Source of the DNA: a virus
IMG/VR virus record: IMGVR_UViG_3300037264_003213
Location: 17,848-81,847 of that record
DNA length: 64,000 nucleotides
Reading direction: 5' to 3' (one strand)
In this document: positions 34,841-42,656 of the stretch, piece after piece
Layout of the letters: each line of letters opens with the position of its first letter
How positions within the stretch are numbered: position 1 is the stretch's first letter
Notes under the pieces: generated by a model
The model's input: only the letters and a program-made list of their open reading frames with translations
The model's database searches: none
Told to the model about the DNA's origin: nothing
Program-made: the position numbers and the translations under genes

Positions 34841-36277
34841 ATGAACGCAAACTCAAGGTTTTTGAATGAAGCCCGTGAACTTGAAGGCAAGTGGGGCCAG
34901 ACTGGTTTGCTAGAAGGTATCGACTCACGATATGAGCGCTCTTGCGCCGCAGTTCTTCTAGAAAATCAGAGACTATATAATGAAATCGCAACAGACACTG
35001 GCGATATCGCACAGTTCAAGCGTATTTCGATCCCGTTGATTCGTAGAATTTACCCACAGTTGATCGCCAACAAAATCGTAAGCGTACAGCCGCTTCTTGG
35101 CCCAACTGGTTTGGTATACTACCTAAGATTCCGTTATTCCAGCAACAAGGGCGCTCGCCGTGGTGCTGATAACAATGGCGGTTTCCCAGCAGATGATATT
35201 AACTCCCTACAGCAGTTGGCTGACGGAACAGCAAACTTGGATATTTTCTATTCAAGCCAGTTCGTTCAGAACGAATCCACCAACACTGACCCAGGTGCAG
35301 TTGTAATATCGGCTTATGCTCCTCTAGAGCATACCCCAATCCTCGCTGGCACAATGACTGGTACTGTCTTTGATGGTGCAGTCGCCGTCCAGACCTTCAC
35401 CGTCAGCAGCGCGGGCGTATTCACCTTCACCGCAATTGGCGCACCAGCAGCGTTTATCGTTGCCGCGACCTTGAACCTAGTAACAGGTGAATTAGTAGCA
35501 ACATGGAACGTAGCCGCAGGTCCAAATAACTTAGTGCTTTCATATGAGTATAATATGGAATGCAACCAGGATTTGCCAGAAATCAACCTAGTTGTCGAAT
35601 CCGAAGAAATTGCGGCTAAGACTCGTAAGTTGAAGGCAGTATGGTCATATGAAGCACAGCAGGACTTGCGTTCCCAGCACAACTTGGACGCAGAAGCTGA
35701 ACTAACAGCAGTCTTGGCACAGGAAATAAATTTAGAAATAGATCGTGAGGTATTAACTGATTTGTTACTAAATGCAGGCACAGTAGGAGCCTGGGACTTT
35801 GGTACGGCATTAGGTGATACTATCAAGGAAAAGTATGAGTCTCTATATGTCAAGATCGTAGAAATGTCTGCGGTCATCCACAGAAAGACTCTACGCGGTG
35901 GTGCAAACTGGATCGTAACTTCTCCTGAAGTTGCATCTATCTTTGAAACCGCAACCGCAGGTTTTGCTCCAGCCCCATCTGAAACCTTCACCTCAAGTCT
36001 AGGTATTCAGTATGTTGGCACAATTAACAACCGTTGGAGATTATACAAAGACCCACTCTTTAGAACCAACCAAATCCTCATGGGTTATAAGGGTGATTCT
36101 TATATGGACAGTGGCTACTTCTATTGCCCATACGTTCCTCTAACTCAGACTCCAGTAGTTCTTGATCCAGAGTCTTTCTGCCCAAGAAAGGGTATCTTGA
36201 CGCGCTATGGAAAGAAACTACTAAGAGAAGGCGCTAAGTTCTACGCAAGAATGACAATCCACAACTTCGTAATCTAA
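34841..36277 (+). CDS. 23: Major capsid protein (T4 gp23-like, HK97 fold)
   Basis: A 478-residue protein. N-terminal region with LLEGIDSRYERS and VLLENQR resembles the targeting/delta region of gp23. Core blocks: VSVQPLLGPTGLVYYLRFRY, KTRKLKAVWSYEAQQDLRS, DAEAELTAVLAQEINLEIDR, WIVTSPEVASIFETA and ILMGYKGDSYMDSGYFYCPYV, all typical of T4-like capsid proteins. A Thr/Val/Ala-rich beta insert occupies about residues 150-235. LNE/A (residues 8-11) and LLE/G fit the (L/I)-x-E cleavage rule. AAAGGA precedes the ATG and a terminator follows. Confidence 0.95.
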   Translation: MNANSRFLNEARELEGKWGQTGLLEGIDSRYERSCAAVLLENQRLYNEIATDTGDIAQFKRISIPLIRRIYPQLIANKIVSVQPLLGPTGLVYYLRFRYSSNKGARRGADNNGGFPADDINSLQQLADGTANLDIFYSSQFVQNESTNTDPGAVVISAYAPLEHTPILAGTMTGTVFDGAVAVQTFTVSSAGVFTFTAIGAPAAFIVAATLNLVTGELVATWNVAAGPNNLVLSYEYNMECNQDLPEINLVVESEEIAAKTRKLKAVWSYEAQQDLRSQHNLDAEAELTAVLAQEINLEIDREVLTDLLLNAGTVGAWDFGTALGDTIKEKYESLYVKIVEMSAVIHRKTLRGGANWIVTSPEVASIFETATAGFAPAPSETFTSSLGIQYVGTINNRWRLYKDPLFRTNQILMGYKGDSYMDSGYFYCPYVPLTQTPVVLDPESFCPRKGILTRYGKKLLREGAKFYARMTIHNFVI

Positions 36278-36303
36278 CAAGACTTACGACGAATAAATAA
36301 CTG

Positions 36304-36334
36304 AAAGGCCCGATGGAAACATCGGGCCTTTTTG
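36304..36334 (+). terminator. Rho-independent terminator after the capsid gene
   Basis: AAAGGCCCGATG and CATCGGGCCTTT form a 12-bp GC-rich stem with a GAAA tetraloop, followed by TTTTTG. It closes the head-gene transcript. Confidence 0.93.
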
Positions 36335-36342
36335 TTTCTGTC

Positions 36343-36371
36343 TTGACAAGGGAGTATTTATTTGCTATGTC
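36343..36371 (+). promoter_or_regulatory. Sigma70-like promoter of the TnsA-like gene
   Basis: TTGACA, 17-bp spacer, then TATGTC, 9 bp behind the capsid terminator and 20 bp before the ATG at 36391. The -10 is weak. Confidence 0.5.
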
Positions 36372-36390
36372 CTTATCAGGAGTAATTAAT

Positions 36391-37179
36391 ATGACAAATC
36401 TAAGATTTAGAAGATACCACTATCATATCAGTCCAAAAGCTGGAGTTATATACTGCGACTCATCATATGAAATTAAAGCGGCATTAATTTTAGACAATGA
36501 TGAGGACGTGTTGTTTTATGAAACTCAAATACAGTTTGACGGACAAAACAAAAAGCGATTTCTAGATTTTCTGGCAACATATAAATCAAAAGCAAAAGTA
36601 GTTATAGAGGTTAAGCCTAAAACTCGCCTAATGCAGTTTGAAGAACAAATTAACGATAACAGACAATACGCCTTGTCCAATGGCTATGGATTTGAGGTTT
36701 GGACAGAGAATGAACTTGGCTTTAGGAATGATTACGCGGCGACCAAATGGGCTGATGAATATTTAAGTCAATTTCATGGTGTCGATTATACTGAAATTAG
36801 AAAACAAAATGGACTAAAAAGAGCCAAACGCCATTACCGTAAGAAAATAGCCACAGAGAAAATCACTTTCTACTGTGAGTTTTGTAAAGAGGAGCATTCG
36901 CCACTTCGACTGAGCTATGAAAAAAACATCAAGAAGAATGGACGGTTTATTTGCATTAAGGAGAATGGGTATATCACTGGCAGTTTGCCAAAAACGAAAA
37001 ACGAGAATTTGGTGGAGCGGCAGTGCAAGAAGTGTTCTGAGGTTTTACCGATGGATCAATTTTCCAAAGGAAAAGCAATTTGCAAGAAGTGCAGAGCCGC
37101 AATCTACAAGGAAAAATATCAGTCTGAATTAGAAGTAAAAAGGTTTAAGTACATATCAAAAAAGGACTTGTGGCAATAA
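36391..37179 (+). CDS. TnsA-like PD-(D/E)XK endonuclease with zinc fingers
   Basis: A 262-residue protein from the ATG at 36391 (AGGAG 9 nt upstream); an earlier ATG at 36313 lies inside the terminator stem and is rejected. The nuclease core is SSYEIKAALIL (Glu), RFLDFLATY (Asp) and KVVIEVKPKTRL (E-x-K), as in the TnsA N-terminal domain. Zinc-binding pairs follow: CEFCKEEH and CKKCSEVLPMDQF...CKKC, the latter like the ribbon of the HNH gene at 5931. Could be a homing-type or DNA-degrading nuclease. It lies behind the capsid terminator with its own promoter. Confidence 0.78.
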   Translation: MTNLRFRRYHYHISPKAGVIYCDSSYEIKAALILDNDEDVLFYETQIQFDGQNKKRFLDFLATYKSKAKVVIEVKPKTRLMQFEEQINDNRQYALSNGYGFEVWTENELGFRNDYAATKWADEYLSQFHGVDYTEIRKQNGLKRAKRHYRKKIATEKITFYCEFCKEEHSPLRLSYEKNIKKNGRFICIKENGYITGSLPKTKNENLVERQCKKCSEVLPMDQFSKGKAICKKCRAAIYKEKYQSELEVKRFKYISKKDLWQ

Positions 37180-37234
37180 CGGAGGAACTTGGGACAACCG
37201 TTTTCCGTGGTCCAGCAGAAAAAATAAATTTGCC

Positions 37235-37262
37235 TTGACAAATCCGAATCTGAAGCTAGGAT
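37235..37262 (+). promoter_or_regulatory. Sigma70-like promoter of the 37301 gene
   Basis: TTGACA, a 16-bp spacer and TAGGAT; the ATG is 38 bp further on. It is one of the best host-type promoters in the window. Confidence 0.6.
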
Positions 37263-37300
37263 AGTCGCATTGGTTTCGTTAACTTTTTAAGGAGATTAGC

Positions 37301-38491
37301 ATGAGCCAAAACAACTATCCCCCTCTCTATTACTTCATTGAGGACATGAAGCGTAAGGGAGTCAACGTCGCGGAAGTAGAAGTTGGCCCCGAAGACATGA
37401 TGTGGTTGCTTTCTAAGAGCAAGGGCAACCGTGATTTGCGCCAAAGTGAGATTGAGCGGTTGATTGATGCAATCCTGGCGGGGAATTGGGTGCCAGGCGA
37501 TTCCGCCGCCATGTTAACCAAGGGTGACGATACCTTGATTAACTTCCACCACCGCGCTCACGCTATTATAGCAGCAGGCAAAAGGGTCAAAATCCTTATT
37601 AGGATTAACTGTGATCCTAGCGAAGCGAAGTTTATCGACACGGGCATCATCCGTACACCGTTGGATGTACCAGCGTTTGACCCCACTGTGAATTATCTCA
37701 ATCGACGGAACGTTGTCATTGCCCGCGTCTGCCTGTCGGACGGTGGTTCAGCTTATAGTGACCGCGACCTAACTAACAATGCCATATGCGATTGGGTCAA
37801 GGTTTACAAGCCGCAAATTGACAAGGTTTGTGATGATTTCTTCCACGGTAAAGATGAGTACAAAATTACTCAGTCGGTGGTTCAGGGTGCTTTTACGCTA
37901 GCATTGCTCAACGGCAAAAATGAAGCCGCCTTGAGGTTTGCCGCTCGTTACTTGATTGACCCAGCCTCTCAAGACAAGCGGCATGGCACCAATACTATCC
38001 AAGAATTTCGGGATGCACTGTTGGAAGGAAAACCGACTTCGGCAGGTGGTTCTGCCCGTAAGGACGTGTTTGCGTTGTCTTGTATCTTCTTGCATACATT
38101 CCTTGCGAATTGGACCGACCCCACTAGCAAAGAATTAGCGAAAAAGCCAACCTGGAAAAAAGGCAAAGGTTACGCTGCTTTTAAGCCGATTGCTGCTAGC
38201 TTCGCTTGCCCTGGCGTCAAGAAGGTGAAGCGGCGTGATCCAGTATTCGTGTACTACTTGCGGTTGGCAATGGATAAGTTCCCATCCAACTCTACTCTAT
38301 CCGCCGCAGAGATTGGCAGAAAGATGATAGAGGTTGGATATAAGGTTAACTCCAACAAGCCAGCCGAACTAGCGGCGAAGAAGCTGAATAGGCTGTTTAG
38401 GACAGTTGATACCCTTGATCTTGGTAAAGGTGTCCTCTCGACGGTGGTAGAGGAAAAAAAGAAGGTCTTTATTTGGAGTTTGGCAGCTTAA
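37301..38491 (+). CDS. ParB/DGQHR-like protein in an autonomous cassette
   Basis: A 396-residue protein. Residues ~45-115 (QSEIERLIDAILAGNWVPGD, LINFHHRAHAIIAAGKRVKI) resemble the ParB/DGQHR-type fold in which a D/N-G-Q/H-H-R loop is central; here it reads NFHHRAHAI. The C-terminal half is helical and basic. AAGGAG lies 7 nt before the ATG, and a host-type promoter and strong terminator bracket the single gene. Base composition looks more GC-rich than neighbours. A recently acquired single-gene cassette is inferred; the biochemical role is unknown. Confidence 0.65.
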   Translation: MSQNNYPPLYYFIEDMKRKGVNVAEVEVGPEDMMWLLSKSKGNRDLRQSEIERLIDAILAGNWVPGDSAAMLTKGDDTLINFHHRAHAIIAAGKRVKILIRINCDPSEAKFIDTGIIRTPLDVPAFDPTVNYLNRRNVVIARVCLSDGGSAYSDRDLTNNAICDWVKVYKPQIDKVCDDFFHGKDEYKITQSVVQGAFTLALLNGKNEAALRFAARYLIDPASQDKRHGTNTIQEFRDALLEGKPTSAGGSARKDVFALSCIFLHTFLANWTDPTSKELAKKPTWKKGKGYAAFKPIAASFACPGVKKVKRRDPVFVYYLRLAMDKFPSNSTLSAAEIGRKMIEVGYKVNSNKPAELAAKKLNRLFRTVDTLDLGKGVLSTVVEEKKKVFIWSLAA

Positions 38492-38511
38492 TTGTAACTA
38501 TTAACGAAAAG

Positions 38512-38538
38512 ACCCCGCCAGAAATGGCGGGGTTTTTT
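38512..38538 (+). terminator. Rho-independent terminator of the 37301 gene
   Basis: ACCCCGCCA and TGGCGGGGT form a stem with a GAAA loop, followed by TTTTT. Confidence 0.92.
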
Positions 38539-38549
38539 CGTTTAATGAT

Positions 38550-38557
38550 TATAAATA
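38550..38557 (+). promoter_or_regulatory. T4-type late promoter box TATAAATA
   Basis: An exact TATAAATA lies 4 bp before the ATG at 38562, directly behind a terminator. Transcription would begin at or just inside the start codon if T4 spacing applies. Confidence 0.55.
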
Positions 38558-38561
38558 AAGT

Positions 38562-39122
38562 ATGAAATATGGATTTATAGAATGGATTAAAATAAGAGAA
38601 TCCAATGATTTAAGAAACAAAAAACAGGAGTTTGTTGATAGGGTATATGACGTTTACAAAAGTAATCCTAGTCTGAGTGACAAAGAAATAGCTAAAATTG
38701 TTGAGCCAAATTATCAAAGAAGAATAACTGTAGATACGAGGATACCAGGAATACTTTGGACTTTTAGAGGACTTCCTGAATTAATTAAAAAGGGCATTGC
38801 GGAAAATCCACATTTAGATAATGAAGAACTTGCATCATTATTACAACATACAGATAAAAATGTGTTATGGTGGATGATACATGATGTTAGAGGGAATATA
38901 CCAAGGGACAAATTGTATCCAATGCCAACAGGAACAGAGCCAGTGCAGGTACAAAGGCAAGCACAAAAACAAAGACAATCGCAACCAGAGCCAACGATGC
39001 CGTGGCCGCAATCACTATTTTATGAGCCAGCAGCAAAAGATCAAAGTAATACTGCCAACACTTATTTTGGATATGGAACGGGTGGTGGTAGAAGAGTATT
39101 GAGAAAACCACCAAATTCATAA
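38562..39122 (+). CDS. Probable head-packaged protein with HTH-like repeats
   Basis: A 186-residue protein beginning MKYGFIEWIKIRESND (F-x-x-W-I at residues 5-9). Two segments, NPSLSDKEIAKIV and NPHLDNEELASLL, look like winged-helix or HTH repeats. A Gln-rich linker and a Gly/Arg-rich end follow. No Shine-Dalgarno site; a late-promoter box lies 4 bp upstream. Could be a DNA-binding protein carried in the head (inference). Confidence 0.62.
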   Translation: MKYGFIEWIKIRESNDLRNKKQEFVDRVYDVYKSNPSLSDKEIAKIVEPNYQRRITVDTRIPGILWTFRGLPELIKKGIAENPHLDNEELASLLQHTDKNVLWWMIHDVRGNIPRDKLYPMPTGTEPVQVQRQAQKQRQSQPEPTMPWPQSLFYEPAAKDQSNTANTYFGYGTGGGRRVLRKPPNS

Positions 39123-39145
39123 AATAAAAGCCTGCGCAAATACAC

Positions 39146-39382
39146 ATGATTGGCTCGCCTGCGTTAGTTCTAGGCTTCTGTCACTACGACGATGAAGATG
39201 AATGGTGGGACAAATATCAACTGTTCACGATGGAAAATTATTTAGAATGTCAATATAAATGGCAACCACCTGACCTTAATAATTCGTGGTCATCGAGTAT
39301 TTATAAAAATCAGGAAGAGTGTGATAAAGCTTCCAAACAAATGCGGGAAGCTGCCCAAAAGTTTAGTAAGTATGCTGATTAA
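39146..39382 (+). CDS. Hypothetical acidic/aromatic protein
   Basis: A 78-residue protein (MIGSPALVLGFCHYDDEDEWW) rich in Trp, Tyr and acidic residues, with a helical end. Overlaps the convergent gene by 4 bp. Not recognised. Confidence 0.55.
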   Translation: MIGSPALVLGFCHYDDEDEWWDKYQLFTMENYLECQYKWQPPDLNNSWSSSIYKNQEECDKASKQMREAAQKFSKYAD

Positions 39383-39846
39383 ACCTCCACAAACCATTCT
39401 AAAGGAATACACTTGACAGATTGAGAGTTACGAGAGTTTGTACTACGTTTGTTTTTATGTGGTTGCTTTAACAACTCAGCGACTCTTTGAGGATGAATGT
39501 TGGCAGATCGCGGCTTGCAATTCTTGATTTCAACCAAAAATACGAAACCCGTTGTAATGTATTTTTTAATGACTGATTCGTTTAAGAAAATACCACTTCT
39601 CAAGAATGGCGTTTCCCACCCTTTAGAAAACCGTGTTGTTTCCCCTGAATGATTGGGGAAGCCCTTCCTCCTCGCTTCCACATACTGAATCTCGCCTCCT
39701 TTGAGTCCAATTATCCCATCTGTATCTCCATCGTCATTCTCTCCTTGCAACTTGATTATTTTAGATTCTGAAATTGTAGCGGCATACTTTACTATCAAAT
39801 CCCGCTCTAGGACAAGTTCCTCTTTGTGACGCTGTTCAATAAACAT
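39379..39846 (-). CDS. Possible PD-(D/E)XK-type nuclease
   Basis: A 155-residue protein from the ATG at 39846 (a TTG at 39858 also exists). DGDTDGIIGLKGGEIQYVEARRKGF followed by FVFLVEIKNCK loosely fits the D...(D/E)-x-K pattern of restriction-like nucleases, with a basic C terminus. The catalytic residues cannot be fixed with confidence. Solitary on the minus strand. Confidence 0.5.
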   Translation of the reverse strand: MFIEQRHKEELVLERDLIVKYAATISESKIIKLQGENDDGDTDGIIGLKGGEIQYVEARRKGFPNHSGETTRFSKGWETPFLRSGIFLNESVIKKYITTGFVFLVEIKNCKPRSANIHPQRVAELLKQPHKNKRSTNSRNSQSVKCIPLEWFVEV

Positions 39847-39926
39847 ATCCGTCTCCAAATTTATCGCATGATTATACTATTGATTTCTGAAATTAGCAAG
39901 AGTAACTGGATTTGCCAACGCTATTC

Positions 39927-40730
39927 TCAGGATCGCCACCAATGATTTTGAGGCGGATAAGTTAAATCGTGAATGTTTGTGAGACTAGGAATATTCAAAC
40001 GAGAATGTTTAATAAGTTTGTTCCATTCTTTTTTAAATTCTTCTTCTGACCTATTATATTCGTGTCCCCAAGAATTATTTTTATCCACTGTTCCTAGTTT
40101 TGCGTTCAAATCTTGATTCCTTTTCAATGTTCTAGAGAAACCAACATATTTGTAATGCAAATTCATTAATTCATCTCGTTCTGGAAACACCACAATGCCG
40201 TATGGGGATGCTATGTGTCTCCCTGGATGATAATGTGTTTCTGTAATTTTATTTGGATCAAAGATAGATAATTTGTTCATCATGGCATACGGACGACCCC
40301 TAGTTAATTCCTCGTAAATTTGCCGATTAGAATTTGGTAATACCTCACTTATCATTTGAAATCCCAATGCAGGTATAACTGTTATTCCATCTTCTGTGCA
40401 GCGTCTCAAGTATTTTGGTAAACCAGGATGATATAAAAATTCATCAACGGGGGTCATTATTACCCAATCGACTTTTCCAATACTTTCTTTCCATACTGAG
40501 TTGTGAACTTCCTGAGCGGCTAATACATATGAATCCACATGGCGAAACAGCGGTGGCCTTACCTCTACTTTAGGATTTTTATGTAGTATCTCCAGTGTAT
40601 TGTCCGTTGAACCGTCGTCATAAAAAACGTATTGATCTACGAGTGAATCATAGTGCTTGAAGAAATATGGCAACAGTAATTCCTCGTTCCAGCAAATCGA
40701 ATAAAGATGTATTTTTTGTTTAGAATTCAT
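39927..40730 (-). CDS. GT2/GT92-like glycosyltransferase
   Basis: A 267-residue protein. IHLYSICWNEELLLPYFF and QYVFYDDGSTDNTLEIL are the N-terminal signatures of the GT2-type subgroup that includes GT92-like enzymes; WVIMTPVDEFLYHP matches the metal-binding D-x-D-like block. Last gene of a three-gene minus-strand operon with an acyltransferase and a sugar aminotransferase (overlaps of 11 and 4 bp). Probably attaches the modified amino sugar made by its partners. Confidence 0.82.
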   Translation of the reverse strand: MNSKQKIHLYSICWNEELLLPYFFKHYDSLVDQYVFYDDGSTDNTLEILHKNPKVEVRPPLFRHVDSYVLAAQEVHNSVWKESIGKVDWVIMTPVDEFLYHPGLPKYLRRCTEDGITVIPALGFQMISEVLPNSNRQIYEELTRGRPYAMMNKLSIFDPNKITETHYHPGRHIASPYGIVVFPERDELMNLHYKYVGFSRTLKRNQDLNAKLGTVDKNNSWGHEYNRSEEEFKKEWNKLIKHSRLNIPSLTNIHDLTYPPQNHWWRS

Positions 40731-41301
40731 ACTCTGTGCTTTTTATTTGCTTAGATGGATTACCAATAACCATAGCATGGGTTGAAACATTCTCTGTAAC
40801 AACTGCGCCCGCACCCACAACGGCAAAAGTACCGACTTCTATATCTGGTAAAATAACAGCACCTGTGCCTATCATAGCTCCCCTTCTAATTGTCACGCCG
40901 CCACCTGTGGTTACACCAGGACCAATAGAAACAAAATCGTCTAATTTAATATGATGCCCTAAACAAGCTCCCCTGTTTATGACCACATAATTACCTAATT
41001 TACCATGCGAACCAATTACTACACTTTTGTTAATAAAGCAACCCACTCCATGCTCAAAGACAATGGGTAAGTCATTATTCCTATCGGATAGCAAGGGAAA
41101 TGGCACTAGACCTAATTCCAGAGCTTCCTTGACGGCCCTGTAGCGGTTAAACGGACTGAATAATGGCACCAAAAACGATCCAGATATCTCTATCGTCAAA
41201 GGTTCTAGATTATTGACTATAGTTTCTACAGTAACATTATTTTTCTGACAAACCTCTAAGTAGTCTACTATGAGATCAGACCCACAAGCATACAAAATCA
41301 T
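40720..41301 (-). CDS. Hexapeptide-repeat acyltransferase (NeuD/PglD-like)
   Basis: A 193-residue protein. The N-terminal part resembles the small Rossmann-like domain of NeuD/PglD. From about residue 85 there are repeated hexapeptides building a left-handed beta-helix (VVIGSHGKLGNYVVINRGA, FVSIGPGVTTGG, AMIGTGAVILPDIEVG). Such enzymes acetylate amino sugars. The overlap with the aminotransferase gene supports transamination then acetylation of a nucleotide sugar. Confidence 0.87.
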   Translation of the reverse strand: MILYACGSDLIVDYLEVCQKNNVTVETIVNNLEPLTIEISGSFLVPLFSPFNRYRAVKEALELGLVPFPLLSDRNNDLPIVFEHGVGCFINKSVVIGSHGKLGNYVVINRGACLGHHIKLDDFVSIGPGVTTGGGVTIRRGAMIGTGAVILPDIEVGTFAVVGAGAVVTENVSTHAMVIGNPSKQIKSTEYEF

Positions 41302-42275
41302 ATTCTCTCCATTATTGTATCACATATGTAGTTAATTGCTTCATCAGTAAGACCTGGGTAACATGGTAAACTTAACACTGTATTACACCATTTTTCCACC
41401 ATAGGCAATGCCTGCTGTTCTCCCCAAGGAGCTACTTGCCTATTCAATGCCGATGGGAAGTGAACTTTGGTTTCAATGCCTTTGGCTAGCAAGTGGGCTT
41501 TTAGTAAATCTCGTTTTTCAGTCCTTATGACAAATAGATGATTCATGCCTGGCTGATTTATTGCCAAATCGGGTAATCTATAATAATAAAGATTTGCTAT
41601 TTTTCTTCTGGTTTCTAGCCAGTAGTCTAGCTGTTTTAGTTTAACTCTGAGTATGGCTGCTTGTATTTCATCCATACGGGATGTGATTTGTCTGCCGTCA
41701 TGCAAAATATCGTCACAACCTGACAAAGATTTGATGGTGGCGGCGAGAGCTAGATCATTGGTGGTTATGGCCCCAGCATCGCCCATAGCTCCAAGTGTCT
41801 TCGTTGGATAAAAACTCCAACATGCCACAGCATGAGATGGTGGTTTCCAGCCGTGTGCATGCGCAGCATCAAATAATTTGCACCGCAATTCTTCTTTAGA
41901 AGGATTTCTGCCGTAAAGCAATACAGGCACAGATTTTAAGTTAATATTTAGTAAGTGGCCATTATCATTAATTTCTACGACTTTTACTTTCACGCCAGCT
42001 TTATGAAGTCCTACTGCGGTAAGTGGAATTGTATTTCCTTGCACTTCTGCTTCTTGCAAATTCATAGCAAGTGCAGCAAGGGTTAATGCATCTGTGCCGC
42101 TAGCGCAAGCCACACAGTATTTTTGCCCACAATAAGATGCCCATTCTTGCTCAAATAAATCTGTTTCTTGACCCCGTAAATAATGACCACTGCTAAACAC
42201 TCTGTTGATAGCTTCGCGGAGGTCTAAATCTATAGGGGCAATAGCTGGCAACAAATCATTGAATCTTACATGCAT
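41298..42275 (-). CDS. DegT/DnrJ/EryC1/StrS-family sugar aminotransferase
   Basis: A 325-residue PLP enzyme. ASGTDALTLA is the cofactor-binding entry, LFDAAHAHG gives the pyridine-ring Asp136, and SFYPTKTLGAMGDAGAI carries the Schiff-base Lys159. QITSRMDEIQAAILRVKL is the family's substrate-side block. It converts a keto-sugar nucleotide to the amino sugar. First gene of the operon with acyltransferase and glycosyltransferase. Somewhat shorter than the usual ~370 residues, with no core motif missing. Confidence 0.9.
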   Translation of the reverse strand: MHVRFNDLLPAIAPIDLDLREAINRVFSSGHYLRGQETDLFEQEWASYCGQKYCVACASGTDALTLAALAMNLQEAEVQGNTIPLTAVGLHKAGVKVKVVEINDNGHLLNINLKSVPVLLYGRNPSKEELRCKLFDAAHAHGWKPPSHAVACWSFYPTKTLGAMGDAGAITTNDLALAATIKSLSGCDDILHDGRQITSRMDEIQAAILRVKLKQLDYWLETRRKIANLYYYRLPDLAINQPGMNHLFVIRTEKRDLLKAHLLAKGIETKVHFPSALNRQVAPWGEQQALPMVEKWCNTVLSLPCYPGLTDEAINYICDTIMERI

Positions 42276-42287
42276 ACGTTATGTGAG

Positions 42288-42569
42288 TTATATAAACTTA
42301 ATTTCTTCTCTTGAAAAACGTATTTCCAAGTTATGACCATCCAGCAGCACGTTCCACAATGGACACGTTTCGAACATTTTCTTAATCATTTTCGGATTAT
42401 TGCTATTATCGCTCTTGTTCTTTATGGTCATTGCTTCATATTTATAGACGTGTGGGCCATATAAAACAGTCCCTTTTACGTTGTATAAGGCACCGCCTAT
42501 CGAATTAACGATGACACGCTTGCCACTATCATCTTGAGTCATGGCAACCGCATTAAACGGTATCTGCAT
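42288..42569 (-). CDS. Hypothetical protein
   Basis: A 93-residue beta-rich protein (MQIPFNAVAMTQDDSGKRV). An in-frame GTG at 42575 is an alternative start. No motif recognised. It ends 12 bp before the aminotransferase start and may share its transcript. Confidence 0.6.
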   Translation of the reverse strand: MQIPFNAVAMTQDDSGKRVIVNSIGGALYNVKGTVLYGPHVYKYEAMTIKNKSDNSNNPKMIKKMFETCPLWNVLLDGHNLEIRFSREEIKFI

Positions 42570-42656
42570 GGACACATTATAGTACGAATATATTAAAAAC
42601 TATAATTATTATTTTAATTCAAGCATAAATAGGGTAAGACAAGAAAAGGAGTTCAT

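Noticed and set aside
36313-36390. N-terminal extension of the TnsA-like gene to ATG 36313
   Set aside because: That ATG lies within the capsid terminator stem; ATG 36391 has AGGAG and fits the nuclease domain start.
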